DNA of 64,000 bases from Lumbricus rubellus. Its lineage: Eukaryota > Annelida > Clitellata > Crassiclitellata > Lumbricidae. The stretch lies in NCBI GenBank assembly GCA_945859605.1, contig OX243825.1, positions 30,934,226-30,998,225 of the forward strand, given 5' to 3'. Position numbers and translations under genes: made by a program. Below, one piece after another: positions 22,029-32,965 of this stretch. The stretch's first letter is position 1. Every line of letters begins with the position of its first letter. The notes below the pieces were generated by a model. That model was not told the DNA's origin and did not search any database. It saw only the letters and a program-made list of their open reading frames with translations.

Positions 22029-25000
22029 AAATATAATTATTTAATTGTAGCAAAGCTGTTAACACCAGCTGCTGCATCAGACAATCCGTCGCCAGTCAGA
22101 AAAAGAATCAGAAAAATAGGCAAAAAGAGCAGAGAAGCTGCGTCTCGTCCACAGCCGCTGTCCGATGTAGCTGCCGAAGACACAACATCAACAACACCTG
22201 AAACAGAAGCTGTGTCTCATCCACAGTCGCTGTCCGATGTAGCGGCCGAAGACACAACATCAACAACACCTGAAACAGAAGCTGCGTCTCGTCCACAGTC
22301 GCTGTCCGATGTAGCGGCCGAAGACACAACATCAACAACACCTGAAACAGAAGCTGCGTCTCGTCCACAGCCGCTGTCCGATGTAGCTGCCGAAGACACA
22401 ACATCAACAACACCTGAAACAGAAGCTGCGTCTCGTCCACAGTCGCTGTCCGATGTAGCGGCCGAAGACACAACATCAACAACACCTGAAACAGAAGCTG
22501 CGTCTCGTCCACAGCCGCTGTCCGATGTAGCGGCCGAAGACACAACATCAACAACACCTGAAACAGAAGCTGCGTCTCGTCCACAGTCGCTGTCCGATGT
22601 AGCGGCCGAAGACACAACATCAACAACACCTGAAACAGAAGCTGCGTCTCGTCCACAGCCGCTGTCCGATGTAGCTGCCGAAGACACAACATCAACAACA
22701 CCTGAAACAGAAGCTGCGTCTCGTCCACAGTCGCTGTCCGATGTAGCGGCCGAAGACACAACATCAACAACACCTGAAACAGAAGCTGCGTCTCGTCCAC
22801 AGTCGCTGTCCGATGTAGCGGCCGAAGACACAACATCAACAACACCTAAAACAGAAGCTGCGTCTCGTCCACAGTCGCTGTCCGATGTAGCGGCCGAAGA
22901 CACAACATCAACAACACCTGAAACAGAAGCTGCGTCTCGTCCACAGTCGCTGTCCGATGTAGCGGCCGAAGACACAACATCAACAACACCTGAAACAGAA
23001 GCTGTGTCTCATCCACAGTCGCTGTCCGATGTAGCGGCCGAAGACACAACATCAACAACACCTGAAACAGAAGCTGCGTCTCGTCCACAGTCGCTGTCCG
23101 ATGTAGCGGCCGAAGACACAACATCAACAACACCTGAAACAGAAGCTGCGTCTCGTCCACAGTCGCTGTCCGATGTAGCGGCCGAAGACACAACATCAAC
23201 AACACCTGAAACAGAAGCTGCGTCTCGTCCACAGCCGCTGTCCGATGAACCTGCCGAAGACACGTCATCACCAACTGAAGAAAAAATGAAAGGGAAGAAA
23301 TTTAAAAGGTCAATTAAAGGAAAAATGAAGGATAAGAAAGTTCAAAGGTCAACTGCCTCAACGCCAGCACCCCCACCGGTGTCGGAAACAGCTGAGGAAG
23401 GTTCTTTGTCAACGCCAGCTGCACCACATGTTTCTGTTTCAATGCCATCTGACACACTTACCTTATTATCAGTATCAACAGGACCTGCTGAATCTGTGTC
23501 GACAATAAATGCGGGAGTGTCATCAAAAGTTTCCGGAAAGAAAAGAAAGGTTGTGGATCCTTGGAATGCTTCTCCATTCATGGTGGCTATGCAAGAGCGA
23601 CGCAATAAACGAAGAATGATGAGCCCAATAACTGATGGTAATGAATCAGAATTATTGGACTTATCTTTATCTGATTGTGATGATGACACTTACATGTTGG
23701 AAAAGAGGATGAGTGATTCTGATTCTCAGAGTACTTCTAATTCAGAAAATGCTTCAGATAATGATGATATACCGATAAAGAAGAATGTTAGACCGCTTAG
23801 GTGGAAATTGCGAGATAAATTTGAACCAAACCTTGTTACTTTGCAACAGCATGATGACACGACAGATAAGCGGGTGGACTGGAATCCTAGTGATTACTTT
23901 CAAGAGTACTTTGATCAGGATTTATTTGAACAATTTTCACGTGCAACCAATGTGAATTGTACGCTCCTAACTGGGAAGAGTTTGGATACGACGCCTGCAG
24001 AGATGATGACTTTCTTTGGTATGAATCTGATGATGTCGTGCCTTCGTTATCCTTCCGTGCGTATGTATTGGAAGAAGAGCCTTCGAGTTCCAAGACTCTC
24101 GGAAGCCATGGGTAGAAATCGCTTCTTCAGAATTCGATCATTTCTGAAGGTAGTGATTGATGCACATGTCTCTGTTGCTGAAAAGAAAGATAATCGCTTC
24201 TGGAAGATTCAACCAGTTGTAGAACGGGTTCGGCAAGGCTGCCTTCAACAAGAAAGGGGAAACAGGGTATCCATCGACGAACAAATGATACCGTTCACTG
24301 GAGCATGTCCCTTTAGGCAGTATATCCCTTCAAAGCCAAATCCGGTTGGAATCAAGAACTTTGTTTTAGCAAATAAGGAAGGCTTGGTTCTTGATTTTGT
24401 ACTGTACCAAGGAATTGCATCATTTCACCCAGTTGCAGCTGAACCCAAACTGGGTCTTGGTGCATTGGTCATTGCACATCTGTCTGAAACATTACCTAAG
24501 GGAACTAAACTCTACTGCGATCGCTTCTTCACTGGCATTCCCATAATTGAATATATGTTGTCAAAAGAGATTTATTTAACAGGAACAATGATGAAGAACC
24601 GTGTACCTAAGGAAGCATTGCATATGCTGAACGAAAAGGAACTGAGTAAGCGAGGAAGAGGTGCGTCACAGTCAGCTGTGAGACAAGATGAGAAATTCTG
24701 CATTGTGAAATGGTTCGACAACAAATGTATAACATTAGGTTCGTCTTGTCATTCCACTCAGCCACAAGACACCTGTCGGCGTTGGGATAGGAAACAAAAG
24801 AAATACATTTCAGTTACGAGACCAGACATTGTGAATCAGTACAATGCAAATATGGGAGGCGTGGATTTGATGGACCGCATGATCAGCTACTATCGAATCT
24901 CTGCAAGAACAAAGAAATGGACGGTAAGGTGCTTCATGCACTTCTTTGATTTGGCAGTGGCCAATTCGTGGATTTTGTATCGTCAGGACAAAGCTCGGTT

Positions 25001-25328
25001 ACGTTATTCCAAAAAGGACATAATGAAGTTTGTGGACTTTCGTTTGGATCTTGCGGAGAAATTTCTAAGTGATGGAGAACAAGGTGATGCCAATAACAGC
25101 GGTGACGAAACCATGCCAGTTACCAAGGGGCGCTTTACTCCAGTTCCATCGGCTCATCATAGAGTGTCTGCGGCCAAACACATGCCAGAAGTTGCACAGG
25201 TGAAATCAGCAATGCGCTGTAGAAATCTCGCCTGCAAATACAAAACTATGATTCGATGCAAGACCTGTGACATGTTCTTGTGTCTCACTGGAAGCAGGAA
25301 CTGTTTCGCTCAATTTCATAAGAAATAA
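22029..25328 (+). CDS. piggyBac transposase
   Basis: The frame is open from 22029 (after a TGA at 22026) to the TAA at 25326-25328. A good acceptor (TTTAATTGTAG at about 22050) suggests an upstream exon, because no in-frame ATG exists before about 23286, after the repeat array. Order: basic segment (KRIRKIGKKS); about fifteen 24-residue repeats (RPQSLSDVAAEDTTSTTPET...); a basic linker; a DDE_Tnp_1_7-type domain; a C-terminal cysteine-rich domain (CRNLACKYKTMIRCKTC...C...C). The three catalytic aspartates are visible: SIDEQM (GAC 24276), YCDRFF (GAT 24519) and GGVDLMD (GAT 24864). No internal stop or shift, so it may be active. It acts in the nucleus, cutting at TTAA. Confidence 0.9.
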   Translation, partial: KYNYLIVAKLLTPAAASDNPSPVRKRIRKIGKKSREAASRPQPLSDVAAEDTTSTTPETEAVSHPQSLSDVAAEDTTSTTPETEAASRPQSLSDVAAEDTTSTTPETEAASRPQPLSDVAAEDTTSTTPETEAASRPQSLSDVAAEDTTSTTPETEAASRPQPLSDVAAEDTTSTTPETEAASRPQSLSDVAAEDTTSTTPETEAASRPQPLSDVAAEDTTSTTPETEAASRPQSLSDVAAEDTTSTTPETEAASRPQSLSDVAAEDTTSTTPKTEAASRPQSLSDVAAEDTTSTTPETEAASRPQSLSDVAAEDTTSTTPETEAVSHPQSLSDVAAEDTTSTTPETEAASRPQSLSDVAAEDTTSTTPETEAASRPQSLSDVAAEDTTSTTPETEAASRPQPLSDEPAEDTSSPTEEKMKGKKFKRSIKGKMKDKKVQRSTASTPAPPPVSETAEEGSLSTPAAPHVSVSMPSDTLTLLSVSTGPAESVSTINAGVSSKVSGKKRKVVDPWNASPFMVAMQERRNKRRMMSPITDGNESELLDLSLSDCDDDTYMLEKRMSDSDSQSTSNSENASDNDDIPIKKNVRPLRWKLRDKFEPNLVTLQQHDDTTDKRVDWNPSDYFQEYFDQDLFEQFSRATNVNCTLLTGKSLDTTPAEMMTFFGMNLMMSCLRYPSVRMYWKKSLRVPRLSEAMGRNRFFRIRSFLKVVIDAHVSVAEKKDNRFWKIQPVVERVRQGCLQQERGNRVSIDEQMIPFTGACPFRQYIPSKPNPVGIKNFVLANKEGLVLDFVLYQGIASFHPVAAEPKLGLGALVIAHLSETLPKGTKLYCDRFFTGIPIIEYMLSKEIYLTGTMMKNRVPKEALHMLNEKELSKRGRGASQSAVRQDEKFCIVKWFDNKCITLGSSCHSTQPQDTCRRWDRKQKKYISVTRPDIVNQYNANMGGVDLMDRMISYYRISARTKKWTVRCFMHFFDLAVANSWILYRQDKARLRYSKKDIMKFVDFRLDLAEKFLSDGEQGDANNSGDETMPVTKGRFTPVPSAHHRVSAAKHMPEVAQVKSAMRCRNLACKYKTMIRCKTCDMFLCLTGSRNCFAQFHKK
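22134..23262 (+). repeat. 72-bp coding minisatellite in the transposase N-terminus
   Basis: About fifteen tandem 72-bp units, each encoding 24 acidic, S/T-rich residues, nearly identical except for CCG/TCG and GCG/GCT alternations. The period is a multiple of three, so all six frames stay open and give spurious open frames on the other strand. Confidence 0.95.
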
Positions 25329-25645
25329 AACTTACTCATCTGATCATGTGGAAATACTGTTTACTTAGTGTTAAAGTTACTCCAGCTTGCACATGGTTAT
25401 ATAAATAGACCTTATCAAGAATGTGGGTGGAGTCTATGATACAGTTCACTTTAAATTTTATCCCAGAATGTAATTTTGGATTTGTTTTACCGACACCACA
25501 CATGCAATTATTCAGCAGTGAGACATTTGCTTTTGTTGCAGATTTGTGCGTACAATAAAACAATAATTGTGCAATTACTATGCAATTTCTTTTACGGCTG
25601 CATTATTTGTCAGATATGCTGGGAAAGGCCTACAGTTTACATATG

Positions 25646-25855
25646 TCAAAACAATTGGACATATGTGTTTCTTACCCAATGTCCAAAACATTGCACATGA
25701 CGACCATGTCCAAATAATTGGACATATATGTTTCTTACCCAATGTCCAAAACATTGCACATGACGACCATGTCCAAATAATTGGACATATATGTTTCTTA
25801 CCCAATGTCCAAAACATTGCACATGACGACTATGTCCAAATAATTGGACAATAAT
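25646..25855. repeat. Tandem palindrome-bearing units near the PB1 right end
   Basis: About three copies of a 68-bp unit: GTCCAAATAATTGGAC followed by ATATGTTTCTTACCCAATG and CCAAAACATTGCACATGACG. The GTCC...GGAC core resembles the palindrome beside the left terminus, so these are candidate transposase binding sites. They lie 3' of the coding region. Confidence 0.75.
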
Positions 25856-26076
25856 ATTTAAGGCCCATTGTGCTAATTGTTTGGACATAAAAAATTTCAT
25901 AGTAAACAATAAACTGTGTGCTTGAAACTTTTTTCCCTTCAATCTGAGTGGCAATGAAGCAGGAAAATGCAAAAATAATAAAAAAAATCATGGTGGTTTC
26001 ATGCTGGGTCTCAGGAGGATAAATAGTTGAAATATATATGAAACCTTCACAGTTGATCAATGCCAGCCTGGAAAAG

Positions 26077-26254
26077 TTGACGGGGGCACTTGTGCCTAGC
26101 GTCCCCAAAACGGGGACGGTAAGAAAAAATTGCTAATAAATAGAAAAAACAAATTTTAGGCTGAATGGTGTTTGACACTGATTTTCATTAAGTTGAAATT
26201 ACAATATTTTCACACTTTCATGAAAAAACAAAAAGTCAGGCACTAATGGGTTAA
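26077..26254. mobile_element. Short piggyBac-type MITE (178 bp)
   Basis: Inverted relative of 11655-12062. It begins TTGACGGGGGCACTTGTGCC, then GTCCCCAAAACGGGGAC, and ends GGCACTAATGGG followed by TTAA (26251-26254). It lies 54 bp from the right end of PB1, inside hAT relic sequence. No coding capacity. Confidence 0.65.
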
Positions 26255-26261
26255 TGTGATT

Positions 26262-26640
26262 ATGTGCAATGTTATTGCAAATGGCTGTTGCATTTTACCA
26301 CCACCAATTCACTCAGACCAAGGGGTGCCCGGTGTGGCCTCATGAAAATTCCACCATGCGAAAAAATACGTTCTACAGGTGCTGAAGTTGCTGGCACGCA
26401 CAGCATCTTTTCAAGCACTGGATATAAATTTAGAAATCGTGAGTCTTTTTAAAAATCCTGCCATGGCGTATCTGACCGCCTGGCTTCTGATACGAGTCTT
26501 GGCAGGGCTTCCAGATAGGCCTACAGCATAACTGTTGCTGCTGCCGATGGTGTTTCCTGACCAGCTGGAATTGTATCAGATATTTGTCGTAGGACGCAAA
26601 GAGGCTTGACCTTTTTCGTGGCGGTGAATTACAATTTTGT
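26262..26640 (-). pseudogene. hAT transposase C-terminal dimerisation domain, remnant
   Basis: The minus strand between about 26440 and 26280 reads LCVPATSAPVERIFSHGG, then IFMRPHRAPLG and ELVVVKCN. This is the well-known hAT C-terminal signature (PVERIFS...G...R..L). Farther upstream (to 26640) a shifted frame gives KRSSLFASYDKYL, also typical just before this domain. The rest of the transposase is absent: CAAGAC repeats and a terminal end follow directly on the N-terminal side. Confidence 0.8.
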
Positions 26641-26669
26641 GAGTCTTCAATGTTAATACTGAAGTGCAG

Positions 26670-26868
26670 TGAAGGCAGGTCTTGGTCTTGGTCTTGAAAA
26701 ACCAAGACCAAGACTTTGAACCTCAAGACCAAGATCAAGACCAAGACTTTGACCCTCAAGACCAAGACCAAGACTTTTATTCTCAAGACCAAGACCAAGA
26801 CCAAGCCTTTTAAAACCGAACTCGAGCGCACTCGAGACCAAGACTTTGGTCTCGAGGACAACAAGTCT
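26670..26868 (-). repeat. CAAGAC-type subterminal repeats of the hAT relic
   Basis: Degenerate CAAGACCAAGACTTTG units. The outer end in reverse complement reads CAGACTTGTTGTCCTCGAGAC, similar to the start at 11376. Together with 26262-26640 it forms an internally deleted hAT element. Confidence 0.5.
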
Positions 26869-26990
26869 GGCTGAATGTTCGTCAAATGAACGTTTCGTCA
26901 ACGCACGATTCGTCAGCATTGGCTGAATTGAGCATTGGCTGAATACAAGAGAGATTGAGGGAAAAGGATTCTTGTAAATAATAAATTCCC
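26869..26990. repeat. Dispersed repeat, third copy of the 3346-3619 family
   Basis: Contains TCAAATGAACGTTTCGTCAACG, GATTCGTCAGCATTGG and GGATTCTTGTAAAT, as at 3540-3619. Confidence 0.45.
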
Positions 26991-27309
26991 TTGAGATCTG
27001 AGGGCTCAGGGCTGGGGTCCATTTTTTTTATAAAGGCCTATTACCTTAGGCCCTATCTTTAATTATTTCCTATTTTTCAAGTCGGATGTTTGGAAATCGT
27101 GCTATCTTGGACCAGCGGCGCCGCCAGGATTTTTTTCTGTACGCACAACATGCACAAAATAATATGAAGCGAACAGCGATCGATACGAGCTTATAGATAT
27201 ATATATATATTATATTATATATGTATGTATGTATATACCGTATATGCCTACTGGCGATTACGAGGTATCACCAGCATGAGCTTTTTGTTCCCTATTTTGG
27301 GTATACGCA

Positions 27310-27800
27310 TACAGTGGCGGCGCCAGGATTTCATGTTTGGGGGGCTGAAGCCCCAAGCCCAACTGGAACATTTTTATGTCGCGCCAAAGGCGCGAAGCTG
27401 CGAGTGCCGAAGGCGCGAAGCCCATACCGACTAGGGGGTCTGGGGGAGCGTCGTAAGCTCCCCCAGCGGGGTCTCCGCCCCAGCCGCCAAAGCATTTTTA
27501 GCTCTGTTGACCTCAACTTGAGCCCTTTTTAGGCTTTTTTTGCCAGTTATTTATGAACGATAAAATCATGAAAACTTAAATAAGATGTCGTTTGTAGGGG
27601 GTTTTACGGGTACAATCAGTGACGGCGCCCAGATTTCAGGTTTGGGGGCTGAAATCCCAAGCCCTTCCTCCCAGGAACGCAAGTAGAATATTTTTCTTAA
27701 GGGCAGTAATTTTGCATGCGCTGGAGACGCGAAGCTGCATGTGCCGAATGCACGAAGGTCATACGGACTAGGGGGTCTGGGGGAGCGTCGTGAGCTGGTA
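27310..27800. repeat. Two copies of a GC-rich repeat (CAGTGGCGGCGCCAGG type)
   Basis: Copy one at about 27312-27500, copy two at about 27618-27800. Both start CAGTG(G/A)CGGCGCC, pass through GGCTGAA and end with ACTAGGGGGTCTGGGGGAGCGTCGT. A third partial copy with TTAGGGGCTTAGCCCC wording is near 28830-28880 and another near 29015. Probably ends of DNA transposons. The open frames here are low-complexity by-products. 26991-27309 and 27801-28150 show an AT microsatellite at 27191 but no gene. Confidence 0.5.
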
Positions 27801-28157
27801 TATATACTGCAAGGGTATACCAGTTTTGCTGTCGTCCAAGCAAAATTGTTCATGATGGATAAACAGTAGATAACACTCTAGAAATTTATACTGACATTTT
27901 TTAGATATTTTTGAAATATTGAAATACCACAAACTTCAGGGTCTCGTGGACCGTCCCCTGGCTCTCAAGTCTCCGCCCATAACTGCTGGTGCTAAATTAA
28001 CACCCATTTCCCAATGAATAGTTGTGTAGGACTACCGGCATAGCCCCTCAGAAGGCTGGCCGGACATGGTGCACATAACCTCATCACGGTCTGCGGCGCA
28101 TTCTATTCGCATAAGCATCGACGCGCTATTGTAGCGAAATTTAAAATTGCGGTCCTT

Positions 28158-28600
28158 ATGAATCTCAGTCCCTTCCTCCGCCAGCCAGGACTCACACCGG
28201 CCGAACCTCAGCCCCTTCCTCCGCCAGCCAGGACTCACACCGGGCCAAATCTCAGCCCCTTCCTCCGCCAGCCAGGACTCACACCGGGCCAAACCTCAGT
28301 CCCCTTCCTCTGCCAGCCCGGACTCACGCCGGTTCAGACCTCAGTCCCCTTGCCCGCGCGGAGACCACAGCCCCGCCGCCTCGGACCTCCAGCCCCCTTC
28401 CCCCGCTAGCCCGGGTTCAGACTGGCCCGGATCTCAGCCCCTTTCCCCGCCAGTTCAAACCCTCCAGTCCTCTTCCCTCTTCCAGACCCGTCCGGACCTC
28501 AGACCGGTCGGTACCTCAACCCCCCTGGTCCGCCATCGCGGATCTCTGCTTCTTTCCCCCCGCCAGACCGGTTCTCAGACCGGCCCGGACCTCAGCCCTC
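28158..28600. repeat. GC-rich minisatellite (about 45 bp unit)
   Basis: Tandem units of the type CCTCAGCCCCTTCCTCCGCCAGCCAGGACTCACACCGG (under 20 bases are invariant), decaying to the right after 28360. Open frames in both directions are proline/arginine-rich artefacts. 28601-29424 shows no gene: it has a TATA-like GTATAAAT at 29413, GC-rich unknown sequence and partial repeat ends. Confidence 0.7.
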
Positions 28601-29424
28601 TGTCTCCTGCAGCTCCATTAGGGTATAAATAAGAGGACTGTGTGTATGCTAAATTGCTAATATTGAGTCGCAGAGAGAATCAATTTCCGGGAGTCGAGCC
28701 CAGTCGCAATTGATGTCTCACATGTGAGTTGATGTATGACCGTCCGCCGCAGTTGAGGTCCGAAAACAAGATAATAACTTTTAAGCCGATACATGGAGAT
28801 TCATTGCTTTTTGCTTTGGGATGAGGCTGAGTCACATTTAGGGGCTTAGCCCCTAACCCCCTCATCTGGTGCCGCCAATGGCATAAGCATCTAGGCCTAC
28901 ACTATGATAACATAGTTGATTTCGTTGCCGTTGGTCATTGTCTAGTTTCCTTATTACGAAGTAAGCCGTTTTAGACATTTTCAGCTTTTTCCTTTGGGGG
29001 GGGGGGACTGAGCCACGTTTAGAGGGGCTTAGCCCCCTGGCGCCGCCACATTACGCGTAGAGGTAATTTTTCACAGTTTAAACAGGCCTAACTACCAACA
29101 AAGCGTTTCAAAATTCATCCGCAAGCCAGTTACATTTTACCTATTTGTAAAGTAGGCCTATAGAGCCTAACCGGTGTAGGTCTAAACTCTAACCCAGACA
29201 ACCAGCCTCATCGGGCCCGTGGTTAACCACTATGGTCAGACGTCTTGTTTCTTAGGGGGTTGGCGGAGCGCGGTTCTTCCCATACTCTGCGACGATCTCC
29301 TAAAGCGCACAATCGCGTGGGCCTTAATCTTGCCCACGACGAGCCCTAGCCACGTGGGGGCTAGTAGTGGGCCTCGCGTAGCACAGACTTGACGAAACTT
29401 GGCCGCGCGCGTATAAATCAGTCA

Positions 29425-29780
29425 GAGTTCAGGTGGGGAGTTTGGTGGGGTAATTAAGGCGCTGCCATACACAATCGCGGTACTGCCGATGGCGAGATGT
29501 GGGCCCAACAACAGTTTGCCTTCGTGAAGAAAAGATGCAGCGAAACTGGGCGCCTGTCTGCCAAGGTCTGGGTGGGAGGTTTGGAGGGGTAGGCGCTGCC
29601 GTGATTTTAATAGGAAAACAAGAGGGGATGTATGGGGAGAGGAGGTACTGCAGTATCGGCGGCGAAACTGGGCCTGTCTGCCAAGGTCTGGGTGGGAGGT
29701 TTGGAGGGGTAGGCGCTGCCGTGAATTCAATAGGAAAACAAGAGGGGAGGCGTGGGGAGAGGAGGTAGCAGCGCAGCCCA
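29425..29780. repeat. Tandem repeat of about 125 bp, two full copies and one partial
   Basis: Shared words CTGTCTGCCAAGGTCTGGGT, GGAGGTTTGGAGGGGTAGGC and AATAGGAAAACAAGAGGGG at 29555-29670 and 29670-29780; a weaker first copy starts at 29425. No coding signal. 29781-30084 has nothing I recognise. Confidence 0.65.
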
Positions 29781-30084
29781 GGTTTCAAATTCATCAATTG
29801 GCTTCAAACAATGGGGTCTCAGCAGGTTATTTAGCAACGGCTTTCCTTACCCATGCGCTGCAAGGGTTATCTTGGCGCCAACGACGTCTTATGATAATTA
29901 TTATGATTGTTGCTTTGTAGGTTATTTAGTGAACAGGTATATGAATATGATTCACACATACGCACTTGGCGGATGCAAATTAAGCCCACTTCTTTATAGG
30001 CCCAAAATACTCCTGCTAGTGTAAAATACTCAGGCTAGTGTAAAAGTAGATCAAAGTTATACAAAGAATTGGGCCTATATTGTT

Positions 30085-30305
30085 GGGCTCGGTGGTGTAG
30101 GGGTGCAAGGTTCTTGGATAGATCTTGGTAGAGATATGTTCGGTGCCTTGGAGCCGGAAGGTTGGTGTTCGAATCCACCTCAAGCCGCCGCGTACGGACT
30201 ATGGGCTAGTTCTTCACTCGCAATTACTCATGCACCTCGGCGTGAAACTCCGATTCAGTGTCCGCGCTGCATAGTCGGGAGCGCCTTTGAGTAGCAATCT
30301 TGATG
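30085..30305 (+). mobile_element. tRNA-derived SINE
   Basis: Has an A-box-like GGTGGTGTAGGGGTG near 30090 and a B-box GGTGTTCGAATCCACC near 30166, followed by the same 3' body as 20946-21140 (TTCACTCGCAATTACTCA, GGCGTGAAACTCCGATTCAG, GAGCGCCTTTGAGTAG). The tail runs straight into an ACAT microsatellite. Confidence 0.7.
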
Positions 30306-30322
30306 GGCGCTAAAACAAATGC

Positions 30323-30508
30323 TCATACATAAATACATACATACATACGTACGTACGTACGTGCGTACGTACATACGTACATAAGTACACGTACACGCAT
30401 ACAGACATAGTACATACATACATATTACATACATAATGCATACATTCATACATACCTACATACATACATACATACATACATACATACATACATACATACA
30501 TACATACA

Positions 30509-30542
<34 letters not shown>

Positions 30543-30792
30543 CATACATACATACATACATACATACATGCATGTATATACATGTATATACATACATACA
30601 TACATACATACATGTATATACATGTATATACATACATACATACATACATGCATGCATACATACATACATACATACATACATACATACATACATACATACA
30701 TACATACATACATACATACATACATACATACATACATACATACATACATACATACATACATACATACATACATACATACATACATACATACA

Positions 30793-30828
<36 letters not shown>

Positions 30829-30845
30829 TATATACATATATAGGC
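30323..30845. repeat. ACAT/GTAC microsatellite
   Basis: Over 500 bp of (ACAT)n with GTAC and TATA interruptions, ending TATATATATACATATATAGG. It is open in all frames, giving only repetitive peptides. It probably grew from the SINE tail. 30846-31899 contains no feature that I can support. Confidence 0.9.
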
Positions 30846-31899
30846 CTATGGCATAAATTCTATAATTTTAACTGATTGCAGCGTTGTTTGTGGGAACAGC
30901 TTGGAAAAGACAAGAGATAATGAAATGCAATGAAAATTGCGATTTCGGAAATAATATGTTTTGGATATCTCGAGCCCTTCGAGAAACGGACACCACCATT
31001 GATGCAACGCAGCACTCGTGAATAAGCAAGTGCCCCGCGCTTGGCTTTCGAGTAGTGCTTTAGAAGTTTCGAGTTCACGATTACGATAAGAAACCACATT
31101 TGGCATGCTGCTTTCCTTGCAGTAGCCTATAAGCTTAATAATTGTATTTGCCATTTGCTAAATTTTCAGCAAGAGCCGAATCATAGTGGGACAATATTTA
31201 TGGGGAAGGCAGTGTATGATGCCATCGTAATTATTATTCTTTACCGTATTTAGTTTTAAAAAATCGGCGGGTAAGGTAGGCCTACTGAGATCTCGAACGC
31301 ATGCGTTTAATAAAACACCATTACTTACTTACTTAAATTGGGCTAGCGCGCATCATAGATATATCATATATCTATGGTGCACATGTATGGTACTTAGCGC
31401 GCGGAAATAGGTGCTCAGAATAACAAAAGAACCGTGATTCTGATAATTTTTCTAGATTTCTATTGTTTTGTTTGCTTTTGCAATTCATCGCGGGACTTCA
31501 ACACGGTGAGTTTATATTTCGATTTTTGTTGCATGAATAAATCACTTTGATACATATCTAATCACGACGCATACCTTGACCCTAACCGACTCTCACACGC
31601 GGTCCAAATCCCCGAATTTCGCCCGAATCTTCGAACTTGATTTTCACAAACCTAGTAATTTTTGCACATTAACTGTGTTTTCAACAACAATTAATGGGGC
31701 CATTAATCGATGTATTCAGTTTAACTCGAAATAATTTTCTGGGTTCGACTGCTTTCTAAAAAAAACTCTTCGGGAATCGGATGCATGCGTTTTTCTTAAC
31801 GTTTTTGGGATCCTGGTTTCGGGTTGACTCCAAAACGCCAAACCTGGCTTTTAGTCTTACCGACCCTCATGATGTCTATTGATGAGAAGGTAATTCCTG

Positions 31900-32215
31900 T
31901 CCATGTAAACAGTGTGGCCGCCCAAGAGATCTCTAAAGTAGAGCGGTGTCGACCGGACTTGCCGACCGCGAAGTTGCCGACCGCAATGACGTAGGTACTT
32001 GCCGACCAGGGTTTTTCAAGATCGTAGGGAGTTGCATCCCAACATGCAAAGCGTGAGGGTCGGTTAGGGCTCAGGTTAGGCGTCGTGAGGGTCGGTTAGG
32101 GTTAGTTTTAGGGTTAGTGCAGTCATTCTGCTAAAACGCTGGTCGGCAAGTTCGACAATATTAGCTATAATCGATGGTCGGCAACTTCGAGGTCGGCAAC
32201 TCCCTACGGACCCTA
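31900..32215. repeat. Repeat with GCCGAC words and telomere-like TTAGGG core
   Basis: GTAGGGAGTTGC near 32034 and GCAACTCCCTAC near 32195 are inverted. Between and around them lie GTCGGCAA/TTGCCGAC words and the block GTGAGGGTCGGTTAGGG, also at 3110-3175 (other strand) and 51868-51945. It is a dispersed element or element part, not a telomere. Confidence 0.5.
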
Positions 32216-32475
32216 ATTCTACATAGTGAGCAAATAATTTACAACACTAGCAATATATACGATTTCTAATTCCACTTCTATTTAAGCAAAACTTATTTTT
32301 ATCAGATTTTGTATTGTATTGTATCTATAGGTTTATATAACTAGCACCTCTTGTAGAATGGCTATTCAGAGCGTTCTTAGCTCGAAAACTATAGGGTTGC
32401 ATCAATTGTAGACTTACAATTCTTATAATGGTGACTCTTATTAGGATGACTGTGTTTGTTTTCTGTTTAGGGTAA

Positions 32476-32551
32476 TATGGCTGCCAACGACTTAGCTGAA
32501 GTAGATCGCTGCGATCTATCAGCCACATCCCATGATGCAATTTGCTCAGTA
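32476..32551 (+). CDS. Possible first coding exon of an unknown gene
   Basis: The ATG at 32476 opens 24 codons (MAANDLAEVDRCDLSATSHD...), ending at a strong donor TCA|GTAAGT in phase 0. It could join in phase to the exon-like island at 33350-33461. No domain is recognised and there is no independent support. Chance is a real alternative. Confidence 0.25.
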
Positions 32552-32726
32552 AGTAAGTAATGAATTCGAGATCTAAGTAAAACTGTAAGATTAATGAAAA
32601 CACAAACAAGGGAAATATGCAGTAAATACGAGCAAATATAAAACCTTTGCTGCTTGACGTCTTTCTTATTTCCTCTGTACTGTCATGCTCAGAGCGCCTC
32701 TGAATAGCTAGTCTGTAATATTTGGG

Positions 32727-32965
32727 GGCGGGCCCGGTAGAGTAATGGTTAACACGCTGGCCAAGAGTGTGAGAGGTAGCAGGTTCGAGCCCCCGTTGGG
32801 CGTATTTGATTTGTAGGCTGCTATTAGCGCCATTGTAATTGCAAAGCTGTCTGCCCAGTTTTTAGTTAAGTTTAATTAAGATTACTGCATAACCTGTAAA
32901 TGTAAAGCGCAGTACGTCTTGCAGGCGTTTCAATAAAGAAAAGATATTATTATTATTATGTAAGA
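32727..32965 (+). mobile_element. tRNA-derived SINE, second family
   Basis: The tRNA-like head has A-box wording GGTAGAGTAATGGTTAAC and B-box GGTTCGAGCCCC, followed by a body with TTGTAGGCTGCTATTAGCGCC and AAGCTGTCTG. It ends AATAAAGAAAAGATATTATTATT. A decayed copy lies at 40690-40915. Confidence 0.8.

Larger units (their letters stand above)
21351..26022 (+). mobile_element. piggyBac element PB1, apparently complete
   Basis: Left end TTAA (21351) + CCTCCTGAGTCCCTGC + palindrome GTCCAAGTACTTGGAC. Right end GGGTCTCAGGAGG followed by ATAA (26019-26022), a one-base change from TTAA; the terminal inverted repeat is about 13-14 bp. The element is 4672 bp and encodes one transposase frame. The 3' side holds three tandem 68-bp-type units at 25646-25855 with GTCCAAATAATTGGAC palindromes. 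Bases 21387-22028 are AT-rich, without a gene I can recognise, but may contain a short 5' exon. Confidence 0.85.

Noticed and set aside
22108..23274. Minus-strand open frames opposite the piggyBac N-terminus
   Set aside because: Shadows of the 72-bp coding repeat.
29230..29470. snRNA or spliced-leader gene with a TATA promoter
   Set aside because: I could not match the sequence to any known snRNA start or Sm-site layout; only a TATA-like word at 29413 is visible.
30310..30856. Repetitive M-Y-V-C and I-H-T-Y open frames
   Set aside because: Pure ACAT microsatellite translated in different frames.
32727..32800. Genuine tRNA gene
   Set aside because: The tRNA-like head has imperfect stems and is followed by a SINE body and tail shared with 40690-40915.
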